From positions 26,566 through 90,565 of the forward strand of contig NW_025955122.1 of NCBI RefSeq assembly GCF_022376445.1: DNA of 64,000 nucleotides, read 5' to 3'. This stretch comes from Fomitopsis serialis. Lineage: Eukaryota > Basidiomycota > Agaricomycetes > Polyporales > Fomitopsidaceae. The translations under genes and the position numbers were made by a program. Position 1 is the stretch's first letter, and each line of letters opens with the position of its first letter. Of this stretch, positions 1 to 12,855 are shown one piece after another. The notes beneath the pieces are model-generated. The model was not told where the DNA came from, searched no databases, and saw nothing but the letters and a program-made list of their open reading frames with translations.

Positions 1-2710
1 AACCTCGAGTCGGTCGAAATGTATCGCAGGTCAGCCATCATTGTCAGGACCGTCTTGATCGACTTGGGCGGGTTGAACACCGCAGAAGCGACCCGCAGCG
101 CCGCGATCATCTGCTCGCCAACGGCCCACGCGGAGTGGTTGTCGAAGACGAACTCATCCACGGGGGGCACGATCGGCGTGGGCACGCCAGAGTTGAGGAT
201 GGTGAACCGGCACGCGGCGCCGTACGCGACGCGGTGAATCGCTATCCTGGTTTCGGGGTCGCTGTGTCTATGGTCATGGCTGCACATGAACTGGAGTATC
301 TCGAGGGTGGAATGAGTGATCTGCTCGCGGTCGATCTTGAGCGGGCCCAGATCTGTGGGGCAGTAGTAGCCGAGGAATCCAGACACGCGGACGACACGTC
401 TCAGCAGGCGCAGCGAGTCTTGTAGGGAGAAGGAACCGTGCTGCCAGCTCGCCGCTGCCTGACTGTCATCGCAGTTCCAGGAGTCGAGTAGCTCCGCGTG
501 TAGTTCCTGCAGAAATGTAGGGTACCGCGTAATCAGCGCCTCTATCAGCTTGATACGATCCGCCTCTTCGAGCTTGTCGGACGACCGACCAGGAGCATAC
601 GTTGAGTACAGCAACTCCTCGAGTACTACGAGCATTGCGTGGAGCATCACGGGATGCTGCTTTCTCGGTGCGAGGACGTTGCTTCTCAGGGCATCCAACA
701 GCCGGTCCGTGCGTCGCACCTGCGTGATGAGCAAGTGGAAGTCGTCAAACTTGGGAATTAGTCTACGCTCGGGAATGGAGAGCACGCAGAGGGCCCAGCA
801 GATCTGGCGAAGGAGCGCAAAGTCCATGCCGGGATTGTGTAGCACGAGTGAAGCAAATGCGTCGAGAGCGCCGTGCTTGTGCTCAAGGCGTGCGGAGACA
901 ACCTCGGTGGGCTTGGTCCACTGGGGAGGGTCGATCACGCGCGTGGCAACGTAGATGGTGGTGTTGACGATTGACATCCTGTCTTCGCTCTCCAGTGTGT
1001 TCAGCCTCTTGAACGGCATCAGGCGAGCGTAGTACTCTTTCACAGACTCCTTTAAGTTGCCCGAGTACCACGTGAGAGGGAAGGCGACGAGCTGCAGCCG
1101 GAGTCTATGCGAGAACAGGATGATGTCGCCCGGGATCTCCTCCACAGCGTCCTCGTCGATACAAGAGAGCCGCATCGTCCGGAGGGCGAGGTCCGCGTTG
1201 AGCGACATGGTCTCCTGCGGTCGCTTGTACGTCCTCGGCAGGCCCCAAGGCGTCGGGATCGCCCTCGCGTCATCGTCAACCACCTCCGTGAGAAGCCTCG
1301 CGAGGGCCCTCTCCACGAGCGCATACTCGTTCTGCACGGAGGACTTGAGGTCGTCGAACTCGAACTCCTCGAGCCAGCGGAGCCACTGGGTGAGGAAGCG
1401 CACGGAGCCCGCGTCGATGAAGAGGTTGCGGTACGCGACGAGGTGCGGGAAGCGCGCGATGGAGTGGGCGAGGAGCTCCGCGTCCTGGTCCGTGAGGCCC
1501 ATCTGGAAGGACTCGACCATGCGCGAGAGCACCTTGGAATCCATCAACGCGGCGTTGCCGAAGATGTAGTTGATCTCGCGCGAGTGCGAGTCGACGAGCG
1601 GCGCGGCGTACGCGCGCATGATGTACTCCGTGCGCAGGATGGGGCCACGAGCGGGATAGGCCAGAGAGGGTGGAATCTCGATGCCGCAATAGGAGATCAT
1701 GCGCAGGAGCGTGCGGTAGCCCTTGACCAGCGGGTACGTGATCTTCCAGGACGTGTAGATCGACCTGCGGAGGAACTCCCAGGTCCACGTCGTAGGATCG
1801 ACCGACGTCCTGTATGGGCAGGTGGACGAGAGGTGTGAGAGGACGTAGGTACCGATGTAGATACCGACCGTCAGTCCGATGAGCACCGTCGCGACGATGG
1901 CGACAGTGGTGTTTGTCGCCCAGAGGAAGTCAATGAGGCCCGCAAAGAAAAGGAGAAGCGACATGTGGAGAAGGAGCGGTAGACACTCGAGTGCGGAGGA
2001 AAGATTCCACGCGCGTGCGTTGTCGTATCGGTACTGAAATTGCCGCCCGCGACCCTCGACCGACGGGTGAAGGTCCCCGTCGAGGCTCGCGAGCCATTGT
2101 TTGGCGAGGATGGTGAGGAAGGCGACGGACACACTGACGACGAGACTTGCGAACCAGAATGTGTTCACGCGGACGGCGTAGTCCTTCGGAATGAACGCGC
2201 GGGTTGATGATGCAACGAACGTTGTTGATGCCTGGACCGGCTGAAGGGTTCCGTTTGTATGCAGCGAAGCGATGATTTGCTGCAGTAGATCGACTGTGGC
2301 TTGACCGGAGTCAGGGCGAAGGCTCGGATATGAGAGAACTACGAATGCGGTGATGACGGCAGAGAAAAGGGTTGCCTGCACATTTGGTTTAGTCGCACGA
2401 AGAACTGCATATAGCCAGACGGCAGCACGCACGAAGAGGAGGAGCGAGTCCATCTCCTTGTTCCATTTTTCGACGAATTCTGCGCGCCACCGCGATGCTT
2501 GGTCGTTGTAGACCTGCCATACATTATGTCGTATGTCCGACTTAAAAGTATATATTCAGCCTGGTGAGGCACTAGACGCAAGAGGACACAACTCACATTT
2601 GTGGGGAGATCGGCCTCCTCTGGAAGCTATGGGAAAGTGGCATATATTCAATTAGTATTTATCAGCGGACGGAGGAAGGATTGGGTCACCGTTGATTGGT
2701 GTGCTGACAT
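1..2710 (-). CDS. DUF6535-domain membrane protein, C-terminus off the left edge
   Basis: The minus strand has one open frame from 2540 to the window edge. It aligns along its length with the protein encoded at 4230-7365: the N-terminal segment with KEMDSLLLF, a membrane region with FLTILAKQWLASL and RGRQFQYRYDNA, then TCPYRTSVDPTT. This is the DUF6535 layout of basidiomycete proteins: several N-terminal membrane helices followed by a long soluble helical region. Compared with the paralog, roughly 120 C-terminal residues are missing because of the edge. The 5' end is inferred: exon 2597-2626 joins 2540 in phase at the same intron position as in the paralog. A 7-codon first exon (2690-2710, ATG at 2710) is plausible but unproven. 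Function is unknown. The gene is a tandem duplicate in the same orientation, about 1.5 kb from its paralog. Confidence 0.8.
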
Positions 2711-2989
2711 GTCAGGTCGCCGAGGAGGGGGGGTACGAGAGGGTGACATCCTCATGGGCAACCCCTATGAAAACTGTTAATTGAGCACCACATCGATCAC
2801 CGGATTACATGCCTCTATGAGGGGAACGGGAGAAAGGCGAGATCGGTTGAGGGCTGACATTGAGTCCTAAGGGGGGACGTTCAATGACAGTCGTGTTCAT
2901 CGGCGAAGCATCCTGGAGGGCACACTCGTCACTCACCATGCAGCTACGATTCCTAACGTTGAAAGGTATACACGGGCTCGCTCGAGCGC

Positions 2990-3250
2990 AGCGCCATTGT
3001 TAAAGGGTCTTCATGAATGCATCAGCGCGCGAGCCACATAACTTGTCCACTGTCATACCGACCGCCACAGCGAGCGATACGTCGTGTGAGTGTGGCCCGC
3101 GCGTCATCCTCGCCCCATTCAGAAACTAGACTGATGCATGGAAGCCGTCCATTCACAGTCTACTTCGAAATGTCAGTTGCTTGGACGAGGCCTTACTCAA
3201 TACAGGTCCAAAGCCGGCTGCCCCTGGTGGCATAAAGCAGCATGCTGAGT
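2990..3250 (+). repeat. Degenerate duplicated segment (partner 10597-10830)
   Basis: Both copies contain GCGCGAGCCACA followed by collinear similarity through a stretch with CAGCGAGC and GTGTGG. They are diverged and carry indels, so this is an old duplication. No coding function was recognised in either copy. Confidence 0.45.
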
Positions 3251-3299
3251 CAACGCGATCGCGAGTCAACTGCCATGGACCATACTGACCGGTAGGACG

Positions 3300-4000
3300 A
3301 CACCTACGTGGCAGACGGTGTAGAGCGTACATATAGCTCACCTTCCAAGTTAAGCGTGTGCGACCCAGAGTATGGCCTGGGATATTCCGCGGGGCTAGGC
3401 ACACATCGGGGGCAGGCCGGTGATGGCTGGAAAATTCCGCACAGATCCTGTACAGACGTTCACGTATGTGCTGTCTTTCGCCGGCCGGTACCTCCGCATT
3501 TAGCAGAAGATAGAAAGCAGACGCGCTGCACAACAGAGTTCAGTGAACATGCATCAGTCAGCCGCGGTCAAGTACGGGAGGTTCTCTGGTGTGACCGTTC
3601 AGTCAGAAGGCCGCCGCGGACATACGCAGGTGGACAATATCACTTACCACGTAGACGTTCGATACCATCCAGTGCAATGGGACGATGCAATGGCGGCTAT
3701 CCGCAGCATGATGCGATGTCGATGTGAGTGGGCCAGCTGTGCGACCGGAGTGGGATGAATGGACGATCCTGTGCAAGCCTCGCATGCCCTTGTGTCCTAC
3801 GGTATGTTGTGCAATGACCTTGCTGTGCCAAGACTCAAAGTCACGGTAAGTGTGAGCGACCTTGCCATAGAGTCATGCACATGAACGTGAAGTTCGTGGA
3901 CCTGAGAAGCACTCAGCGCAGTGGCGGTAATAGCCTGAGGGCGCCGATGTCACGCCATGACTAAGCACCCTAGCAAGCGTCAGAGGCCAAAGGGCTGTGT
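3300..4000 (+). repeat. Degenerate duplicated segment (partner about 9240-9770)
   Basis: Shared landmarks are collinear: CGCGGGGCT(A/C)GGCACAC, a stretch with GTTCACGT and CACCGGCC-like sequence, then CATGCATCAGTCA, CCCTTGTGTCCTA and GACTAAGCAC(C/T)CTAGCA. Many point differences and indels separate the copies. Neither copy holds a convincing gene. Confidence 0.55.
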
Positions 4001-4229
4001 CACCGTAAACATTCTGTCAAGTCGGATGCGCCAAGGAATCGACTGGGTTTGCGAGTTGAATAAGATACAGGTATGATCGGTAGACAAGCGTACTCCTGTT
4101 GCCCGGTGGGAGGATAACAACCTTCAATGAGGAGATGATACTGACTCGTGACCAAGCGCAATGAACCTGAGGAGTGGAAGCCAGTGCGTCAGTACGACCT
4201 CTACCACTGGTACTCGACAACGGTCCATA

Positions 4230-7200
4230 TCAGACATTCCCTGCAGCACCTGGCACAAACGATGGTGCGAGTACGTATGCGTTTCCGACGCTCTCAGCCT
4301 CCCAACGTGCGTAATAGTGCGCAGCGTCGACAAGTGGTTCATCGGCTGCGCCATTGGACGACTCCTCTGGTTCGGCCAGGTCTGTTACCGCCAGAGCTCC
4401 CAGAGCCCTCTGAGCTTCGGAATGAAGTCCCTTGTCCCGTAGAGAGGCGAGGTGATGGATGCGCTCAGGGTCGTTGGTTGGATCTCGAAGATAGGACAGC
4501 AGCTCAATAGCATACTTTGCCGACTGGGGGAGCTCCGGTGAGTCGGCCGCTCTCGGTACTCCAGCAAGAGACTTGAACCTCAGGTCCGCGATCATCGTTA
4601 AGACCGTACTGATTGACTCCGGTGGCTCGACGACGGCTGATGCGGTTTTGAGAACCAGGTCCATCATCTCGCCGATCTGCTGAGGCGAATAGCTATCGAA
4701 AACGAAAGCATCGGGCGGAGGTACCATCGTTGCGTCTTGTGCGCAGTCTAGGAGGGCGAATCGACACGCCGCACCGTAAGCAGTGCCATAGATGTGTTCC
4801 CAGGGGCCCTCGCTTTTGTGATTGAACGAACAGACGAACAGAAGGAGTTTGCGCGTATGGATCGCAATGTACTCCTTGGTTTTCACCGGTATGTCGAGTC
4901 CTCGAGGTGAGGGGTAGTGTACTATGCATCCCGATATACGAACTATGCGCTTCAGTAGACGGAGCAGGTCTTCGGGAAGCAGGTTCGCGAAGTACGGCTG
5001 GAAATCGTCGTTGTGCTGCCGCCTGGCAGTGGTCATGATAGAAGCAAGCTTCCGGAGGAAGGTAGGATACTTCGTTATCATACGCTCCAGGAGACGCATT
5101 CGGTATGTTTCTTCTGCCGTGGGCTGGTTTTGTACGCTCATCGACGTGCTGACAGATCCAGACTCGGAATGCCTGTCGTAGAGGAGATCTTCGATCAATA
5201 CCAGAGTAAGGTGAAGCATAGAAGGGCGTTCCAAGTCCCTCGCAGTAGATAGTATGCGCTCGGGCGTCAGGGAGGAAGCTTCGCCTTGTGCCTGGGTAAT
5301 CAGGAGATGGAAGTCGTCAAGCTTCGGGACCAAACGGTGTTCCGGCATGGAAAGAACAGCCAGGACCCAGGCGATTTGGCGGATGAGAGGGAACTCCATG
5401 CCGGGGTTCCGCAGAACCAGCTCTGCAAACATATCGACCGCCCTCCGTTTGTAGTCCGCACGAGTCTTCATCACGTCGTCTCGAGAGGTATTGTCCAGCG
5501 GAAGGTCGATGACACGAGTTGCTACGTAAATCGCAGTATTGACGATGGACATGCGGAACTCGGGTTCGAGGTCTTTCATCCCTCGAAACACTGCCAGTCG
5601 AGCGCAGAAGTCTTCTACGACGGCCCTCAAGTTGACTTTGCCTGTGTACCATGTCATGGACGATGCGACGAGTTGGAGCCGGAGTACGTGGGAGAACTGA
5701 ACAATGTTCACTTGGTCCTCGCTGGCCGGAAGACTTACGGTCGTCTGCGATAACCGAAGCCTTTTTAGGGCAAGGTCGGCGTTCAGAGACATAGTCTCCT
5801 GAGGTTTCTTGTATCTCCGGAAAGGTCCTTCTGCCACGAGCCCTGTCGTGGCACTTCCGTCCTCGACCTCGGTAAGAAGTTGGGCAAGAGCGCGCAGAAT
5901 GAGCGAGTATTCGTCTTGCATTCGCCGCTTCAGCTTAGGAAGCCCGCACTCGGAGTCTTCGATGTAGTGTAGCCACTGGCTCAAGAAGCGCACTGTGCCC
6001 GCCTCAATGAAGATGTCCCTATACCGGACGAGGAGCGGATATCGCGAGATTTCGTGGGCCAGCATTCTAGCGTCGTCGGTCGTGATGTTTGGTAGAAATG
6101 ACTGGACCATTCGGGCCAGCATGCGCGCGTCCACGAGCTCGCGATGGTCCGATATGTAGTTAGACTCCCGGGAAACAATATCAGTTTCGAGCTCGGTGTC
6201 TGCGCGCGCTATGTGCTCGTTGTGGAGGGTTGCGATACGCTCAGCGAACGCGGACGGGATCTTCATTCCATAATAGCCGGATAGATGTCGAAGAGTGCGA
6301 TAGAGCCACAATACGGGGTATGCGATCTTCCACGAGGTGTAGGGTAATCGGCGGATGAACTCCCATGTGACAGTTGTCGGGTCCACCGACGTCCTGTAAG
6401 GACAGGTCGCTGAGAGGTGGGATAACATGTACGTGCCGATGTAGATGGCGAACGTAACACTGACGAACACCGTCGCCACGATTGCGACGACTGTGTTGGT
6501 TGACCATAGAAAGTCGAGGAGACCGATGAAGAAAAGGAGTAATGATATGTGGAGGAGTATGGGAAGCCACTCGAGCGTAGTGGCTAGCTTCCACTCGTGC
6601 GCATTGTCGTAGCGGTACTGAAATTGTCGCCCGCGCGCCTCGATAGACGGGTGCAAGTCTCCGCCGAGACTGGCGAGCCATTGCTTGGCAAGTATTGTGA
6701 GAAAGGCCACGGATACGCTGATGACTAGGCTAGCGAACCAGAAAGCGTTGACACGAATGGCATATGCTTTGGGCGCGAATGATGTGTCGCCAGGTATCGA
6801 TGCTGCAGTGTCACTTCCAGGTTGTCCAGTTTGGTTCTGGCGAAGAGCGTCCAGTATTTGGTTGAGGACGACGAGAGAGGCGGCGCCAGAGTCAGGGTGG
6901 AGCGCAGGGTAGACCAGGACGACAAAGGCAGTGACGACAGCCGAGAAAAGGGTCGCCTGGTGGAAGCAAATGAGTGACAGGAACATATCGAGATGAACTG
7001 GACTACGAACAAACAATAGGAGAGAGTCCATTTCCTTGATCCACTTCTCGATAAAGTCGGTACGCCACTTTGACGCCTCTTTAACGTAGAGATTCCATAC
7101 TCTTGGTTGCACAACTGACTGGCAATGAGTCGTTGTACGTCAGACAGGTATGTCCAAAGTGCAGATCTCCCGGTAACGTACGGTTGTGGGCACATCATCA

Positions 7201-7365
7201 GCCCTAGGAATGCTCGACGTTGAATCGTTCTGGAAGTGGTACTTCAGCATACGCAGGAGTCCTTGATAATGGTTGGCTCACTGAATTTGCCAGTTTCATG
7301 GGTGGTGCATACACGCGTTCCGAGTGTTGTAGCTGATTATCTGGACTTGACTCTGATAGCTGCAT
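4230..7365 (-). CDS. DUF6535-domain membrane protein, complete model
   Basis: Three exons join in phase: 7253-7365, 7182-7212 and 4230-7118, giving about 1010 residues. The start at 7365 was chosen because the introns (40 nt and 63 nt) then join in frame, and the second intron sits where the neighbouring paralog has one. Near residue 50-75 is the DUF6535 entry segment (KEASKWRTDF, KEMDSLLLF). Hydrophobic helices follow (FSAVVTAFVVLVYP; FWFASLVISVSVAFLTIL; ISLLLFFIGLLDFLW; VVAIVATVFVSVTFAIYIG), then a long helical, probably cytosolic region. The last about 100 residues are acidic and proline-containing. The family has no known biochemical role; membrane location follows from the helices. The frame is uninterrupted over 2.9 kb, so the gene looks functional. 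Confidence 0.85.
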
Positions 7366-8639
7366 AGAAATCTCATAAATTGAGTGGAGGCTTAGCAAAC
7401 CGTCTGCGACTCACCCGATGGTTTGGAGACGGCATTCCGGATCGCGACTCCTTCGGAGCTGGCATTGTGCTACGTCTCTTTCTGAAGAAGCGGTGTGAAC
7501 CTATCGCCCACAAATGCTAGCGCCCCATGAAAGGTATTGGATCGCCGTACTCACGTTTGACCGTAGCGTTGGACAGCACTTCTCGACGCGGATTATGATG
7601 GGCTTGATATCATATTAAAGGCTATGAAGAGCGTCATTCAAAGCTCCTTATTTCATCGCATAGGCGCGAATGTGGTCTGGCGTCATCGCATGTGTCAAGC
7701 AGCGTGATGTGGATGCATTGAAGGCGTGAAGGCAACGACGCAGTGGGAACCCTAGCACAAGAACGGTCGTGCTTAGAAAGATCCAATGAAAAACGGCAGG
7801 GATTACGAACCTCGAGGCCGACCGTTGCGAGCCGGTGGCGAAACGCAGGCTCTGCCCATTGGCATATGTGGGCTGATTCCTCGGACGACTGCGGGATAGC
7901 GCGCTAACGACGATACTCGCACGTTCCTTATACTACTAGCATGCCCACTTGTGTCTTGTGGTCAGTATGTAACCCGCGTCAAGGTAACTTAGTTAGCCTC
8001 TCCGTTTGGAACCGATAGGATGACAGTATATCGGAGACATGGTAAGCGCACATAGTAAGAAACAGTGTAATGCTTGAAATCACCAATGCTGGGGCCGAAT
8101 TCGACAAGGACTTGCGTAGGCAGACACCGTCAGCAACACTATATGTCGGGGAGATGTGGAGAGACGTGCGTCGTTGTGATCTTCAAGAGTTGGCTGCCAA
8201 GCTAAGATGACTTGCTGAGTCATGCAAGGAACATCGACGAAGACTTGCAGATTCTTTAGCAGGCGGGCACTATGTTTGACGACCCTATTACTTTGGAAGT
8301 TCTCGATGGCGAAAAGACTGAAACAGCAATTGTCAGCCGCGGCCATGGAACCGTGTAAGACCCAGTGATGTACCGTGGTCCGCCAGGAACTTGGTAAATG
8401 CGGAAGTGTGCGTCAATCTGGATGAAATATGCCAGAAAGCCACACACGCGTCCCTTTCTCAGTCGGATCTAGTGTTCAAGACTTGCGTGAGACGGTAACA
8501 GCGATAAGGCACTCCGAGGCATACCTGAATTTTCATGTCCAGCTGTCACATGTTCCTGAAGTGAAGATTGTCGTACGCCGCTGTAAATCCTCCTTCGAGA
8601 CTTGCAGTGAAAATTACCATCGCGCCACAGGTCAATTGA
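7366..8639. other. Intergenic region, nothing recognised
   Basis: About 1.3 kb upstream of the DUF6535 gene. It presumably holds that gene's promoter, but no clear TATA box or coding region was recognised. A minus-strand open frame at 8080-8346 has no recognisable motif. Confidence 0.4.
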
Positions 8640-9130
8640 CAAACTGGTGCAGGTCGTGAAGCCTGAATCGAGCACCTTCGCCTCTTGCAGTCTCCCCCCG
8701 ACGATCTGCATGCCGAGGGCATACCGTGCATCTCGACTACGTCGCACATCTTGAACTGGCCTTGTTGTGTCAGCGGGTCCAGTGCGCCTCGGAGATGTCC
8801 GGGGCGGAGCCGTCGTGCTGACCAGGGTCCGCGGGGAGAACGACTGTCGATACGGCTATGTACGCATTACGCGCTCAGAACATTCGTCAACGCGTGTGGC
8901 TTCCTAGATAATCAGTACGGCATCATAAGTCTGGTTAAGCTCCATCAATGTGGAGCTCAATTGCGATAAAAATGTGGAACATTCTGCAGTCTGACGGCCT
9001 CGGTAGATCGTGACCCGGTATTTGAACATGTCTAGCGCATCGGGCAGACAGTTAACGCGCATACAGGGCAATACTCCCTCGGACTAGTCCAGCTTTCGAA
9101 AGCAGGTCAGCAGACATTATCATGCAGTAC
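8640..9130 (-). pseudogene. Decayed C-terminal fragment of an amidase-signature gene
   Basis: Read on the minus strand, the stretch near 8660-8740 gives LGMQIVGGRLQEAKVL. This matches the conserved C-terminal segment (LPVGVQVVGRRLQEEKVL) of the intact amidase at 10882-12855. The similarity continues through the sequence matching the intact gene's last intron and the region beyond it (about 9060-9130). The frame is interrupted by indels and stops, and the catalytic region (Lys/Ser/Ser) is absent, so this is a partial relic. It lies about 1.8 kb from the functional gene in the same orientation, consistent with an old tandem duplication. Confidence 0.75.
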
Positions 9131-9239
9131 AGACCGAGACGCACCACATAAGACTGTACGCCCTGCGTTCAAACGTGGGCTCTGCAGAATAAAGAATACA
9201 GCAAGTCCGGATTGAGCATGCACACGCTAAGACAAGGAC

Positions 9240-9770
9240 TGTAGCGTGGGACTGGGATAACTCGCGGGGCTCGGCACACTTTGAGGGGTAGGCCGGGGAC
9301 GACGGAGATATCGCAAGAAGAGCTTGTTTGGCGTTCACGTGTGCGCTATCTGTCACCGGCCAAAACGTACGCATTGAGCAAAGCACAGAAAGAAAGAATG
9401 TGCGGCACAGCGGATGATTTGGGGTTCGGTGAGCGCACCATGCATCAGTCAATCGACCAGAATACGACGTGCGAAGGTGGACACAACACTCGACGCCACC
9501 GGCGCGATGGAACGAAGGCCAAATCGGCGGCATGAGGCGCTATGATTTTTCGGAATGGTTGTGAGACTGGAGTGACTTCGTATACCCTTGTGTCCTAGGC
9601 GAGGTTTCGGGGGCCCACGTCTGGTGAGGAATCAACGGGAGGGCGAGCAATCTTGCGGGGCGTCGTGGGTGAGAGGTACAGTGGGGACCGAGATGGTGGC
9701 ATTTGTGCCGCGACATCATGGCCACGACTAAGCACTCTAGCACTGGTAAGGGGTATCAGCATGAGCGGCC
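9240..9770 (+). repeat. Degenerate duplicated segment (partner 3300-4000)
   Basis: Collinear partner of the repeat at 3300-4000. It directly follows the amidase relic, so the amidase duplication and this segment may have moved together (inference). Confidence 0.5.
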
Positions 9771-10596
9771 CAGCGTTGTCGGTCCTTCCGTTCAACGTGC
9801 AACCTATGAGTACTCGTCAGACTAGAGTCAAGACAAATTTGCCGCTTACCATCAATATATGCGATGTCACAGTACTAACGCTGCCAGATCCTTGGACGGA
9901 GGCTCCAAGCTCGGAACGAGATGCGCCTAATGCCGATGTGCATGTGGCCGTGCATCATTGCCCATGTCAAGTGGCGAAAACCGACCGGACGATGATTGCT
10001 GTACAGAAGCTGCTGAAGAGAAATAGAGTTTCACTAGAAAGGGGAATGGTACAAATTTCCAGCTGGATTGTCGGAAGACCGACTGAATGTTACTGAGGTT
10101 CATCAGACCGTTTTGAATGCCACGCAGGCAGTTACTGGACAGAGCACTTCTCCCGTCTGCACGGTGCAACGATGGCCTCCATATATCCAGTATGATAGAC
10201 GGAAGGTCTAGCTTGCCGACCATAAAACATGAACACGCGGTATATACCGACTCCCGAGAGCAGTGCTGTATCCGGTCGTGGGCGGTTAGCGCATCGACGA
10301 CGACCAGCTGTAGTGGCGCTGTACTCACTGCGTAGAGTCTCGTCAGAGACTGGGCTGGTCATTGACGCTATCTGCTGCGTCCTGCGAGGCCGGCGTGTCA
10401 AAAGCACAGAAAATCGAGGAGGAGGAGGAAGAAAACGTCTGCGCCACCGACATTCCGGCGCTTATCCAGATCTCTGTTGTCCCAGCGATTTCTCACCCGA
10501 TCGCTCTGCCACTGCCAGTGCCGCAGTGCGTGCCCCTGCCCTCCTCCTCTGCGTGTCTCGCGGTCATTAGGCGGTTTTGAATATGGCACTATCCAA
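9771..10596. other. Intergenic region, no supported gene
   Basis: Contains a 147-codon plus-strand open frame (9653-10096) without recognisable domain and a short GAG-rich purine tract near 10416-10433. Nothing else was identified. Confidence 0.35.
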
Positions 10597-10830
10597 GAAA
10601 AAGCGCAACACCATCGGCAAGAGGTCCTCGTGAAGACATGATCACCGCGCGAGCCACACGGGCGTAAAGTTACTTATCGCTGTTATATCAACTTGAACAG
10701 CCACTGGCAGCGAGCAGTACGTTGTGGTAGTGTGGTACATGCTCAGGTTGTGCATTACACAGCCCCACGGGCATCCAGCACTCACGCGGAACCAGACTGC
10801 AGGTTTATCGGGCACACCAGAGGCACCGAA
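10597..10830 (+). repeat. Degenerate duplicated segment (partner 2990-3250)
   Basis: Partner of the repeat at 2990-3250. It lies just downstream of the amidase stop codon. Confidence 0.4.
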
Positions 10831-10881
10831 CAGTAAGCACAGCACATCTTAACATTTGTTCACGCCATACATCTGAAGTGA

Positions 10882-12855
10882 CTAGCCAGCCATACTGAGA
10901 GGCGCATACGCCTTTCCGTCCTCCTCCAGCAGCCTCTGAATCAGCTTCATGCCCTCGAGGACCTTTTCTTCTTGCAGCCTCCGCCCGACGACCTGCACGC
11001 CTACCGGCAACCCGTGCATCTTGTCCGCGTCGTACATCTTGTACTGGCCCCGCTCGATGGCGTTTCTGGGCTTGAACGGGCCCAGCGCGTCACGCAGTCG
11101 GTCGACGTGGGTGACGGGTAGCACGCCCGCGGAGTAGTCCAGCTGCCCAAAAGCGCATCAGCAAACGTTCGTCGCTGCACACTCCGCCACGTACCAGGTT
11201 GAACAAGAACGTATACCCGCACGCCTTCCACCCCTCCTTCATGCCCCCATGCGGGACCGCCGGCAACGAATTCGGCACGGTCAAGATGAAGTCGAGCCCC
11301 TGCTCCTTCATGTACGCGTGCCAGCGCTCCCTGTACGCGTCGCGCTGGAAAACGAGCGCACAGTACTCGGCCACGCTCTTCTCCGACCACGCTGCGACGA
11401 GGTCGGCGTAGAGCGGGTCGCGGGCGACGTACCGGAGGTACCACGCGTAGAGCGTCTTGAAGAGGCGCGGAGCGCGGAACATTCCGAGCGCGGCGCGCAT
11501 GGCGGGGTCGTTCGTCTCGCCCGGGCGGATCGGGTTCGTGCAGCGCTTGGCTGGGGGAGGGTCAGTGGGAGGCTTGGACGAGGAGCGTGGACGTACCGCC
11601 GTCGGCCATGAGGAGCTGGGAGGCGAGCTTCAGGCCTTCGGCAGGGCTTGGAGGATCGCTGCCATGAACATACGTTAGTGCACGGGTCTTGACAGAGGAG
11701 CCGGGACGAACACGGTGACGACTTGGTGCCCGTGCGCCTCCAGCGTCTTCACGACCGTCTGCAGAGCCCGATTGCACGCAGGCGACGGGGCGACGACACC
11801 TACAACGAGTATCAGTCACTGATTACCCATAGAATCGACTACCCACCGTCGTCCCACATGACGCCCCACCGGATGCTCTTCTGGCTGGATAGATCGACCT
11901 CGCGCCACGGGAGCGCGAGCACCGAGCTGTCGTACTCCCACGGCTCCATGCTCATCACCGCCCTCCAGAACGTCTCGAGGTCGCCGAGGGTGCGCGCCAT
12001 CGGGGAGAACGCCACGCCCACGCCCTGTTCGCCGGGCACGCTCGTGTGCGCGTTCCCCGACTTGAGGAACCGGTAGGAGGACGCCTTGATGGTGTACACC
12101 CCCGAGTAGTGTCTGCGCGTCGTCCGTCAGCTCCTCGTCCAAGGTCTGCGAAGCGGCCGCTTACGATGGCAAACGGACCGAGCCCGCCCCGTCCGAGCCG
12201 ACGCCGACCCTCGAGCCACCGAAGGCGATCAGCGCGGCCTCGCCGCCGGACGAGCCACCGGGGACGTAGTTCCTGTTGTGCGGGTTCGTCGTCGCGCCGA
12301 AGACGTCGTTCGCGCACTCGAACGAGAGCATCGTGATCGGGACGTTCGTCTTCACGTACGGGACGGCGCCCGCGTCGCGGAGCAGCCTCGCGAGCGCGGA
12401 GTCCTGCTGCTTGATGCCCACCCACGCGGAGTAGCCGATGCACGCGTCGACGCCCGCCACGGAGATCTCGTCCTTCAGGCTCACGGGCATGCCCGCGAGG
12501 GGCCCCTTCGTGTTGCAAGACTCTGCGGACGACTCTGCCTCCTGGATGAACACCTCGGTCAGGCAGTTCGTCGCGGCGTGCGCCTTCAGGGCGGCCTTGC
12601 CGTACGCGGCGAGGACGTCGCGCGGCTTGAGTGCGCCTTTCTGGACATCGGTGACAATTGCGGCGATGGGCTTGGCGAGTACGTCCTTATCGCTCGCAGT
12701 TAGCGGCGTGCGGTAGACCGCGGGGAGGCTCTCGATGCGTGCACGACGCTCTTCTTGCTTAGCGTAGCTACGGGACCGGGGTCATTGAGGAAATCAATGG
12801 GAGTACCATGGGATACTACTCACCAGGCGCGTCGATGGGCGAGGTAGGAGAACAT
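10882..12855 (-). CDS. Amidase-signature family hydrolase (acetamidase / fatty-acid-amide-hydrolase type)
   Basis: Seven exons join with consistent phase: 12824-12855, 12165-12767, 11847-12112, 11694-11799, 11597-11658, 11195-11550 and 10882-11142. The product is about 561 residues, normal for fungal amidases. The Ser-cisSer-Lys machinery is visible: the Lys in GMPVSLKDEISV, the Gly/Ser-rich core GGSSGGEAALIAFGGS, and GVGSDGAGSVRLP, whose Ser is the expected nucleophile. The C-terminus carries GLPVGVQVVGRRLQEEKVL, typical of fungal members. The family hydrolyses amides to acid plus ammonia or amine; the exact substrate (acetamide, fatty amide or other) cannot be read from sequence. The intron starting at 11693 uses GTCAAG and has a clear CTAAC branch site. 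A decayed partial copy lies at 8640-9130. Confidence 0.92.

Larger units (their letters stand above)
2711..4229. other. Intergenic region with degenerate duplicated segments, no supported gene
   Basis: Only short, overlapping open frames without recognisable domains occur here. Parts resemble DNA near 9.2-9.8 kb and 10.6-10.8 kb, listed separately. I see no further gene. Confidence 0.5.

Noticed and set aside
1107..1838. A 243-codon plus-strand open frame
   Set aside because: Antisense of the DUF6535 gene; the minus strand aligns with its paralog through this interval.
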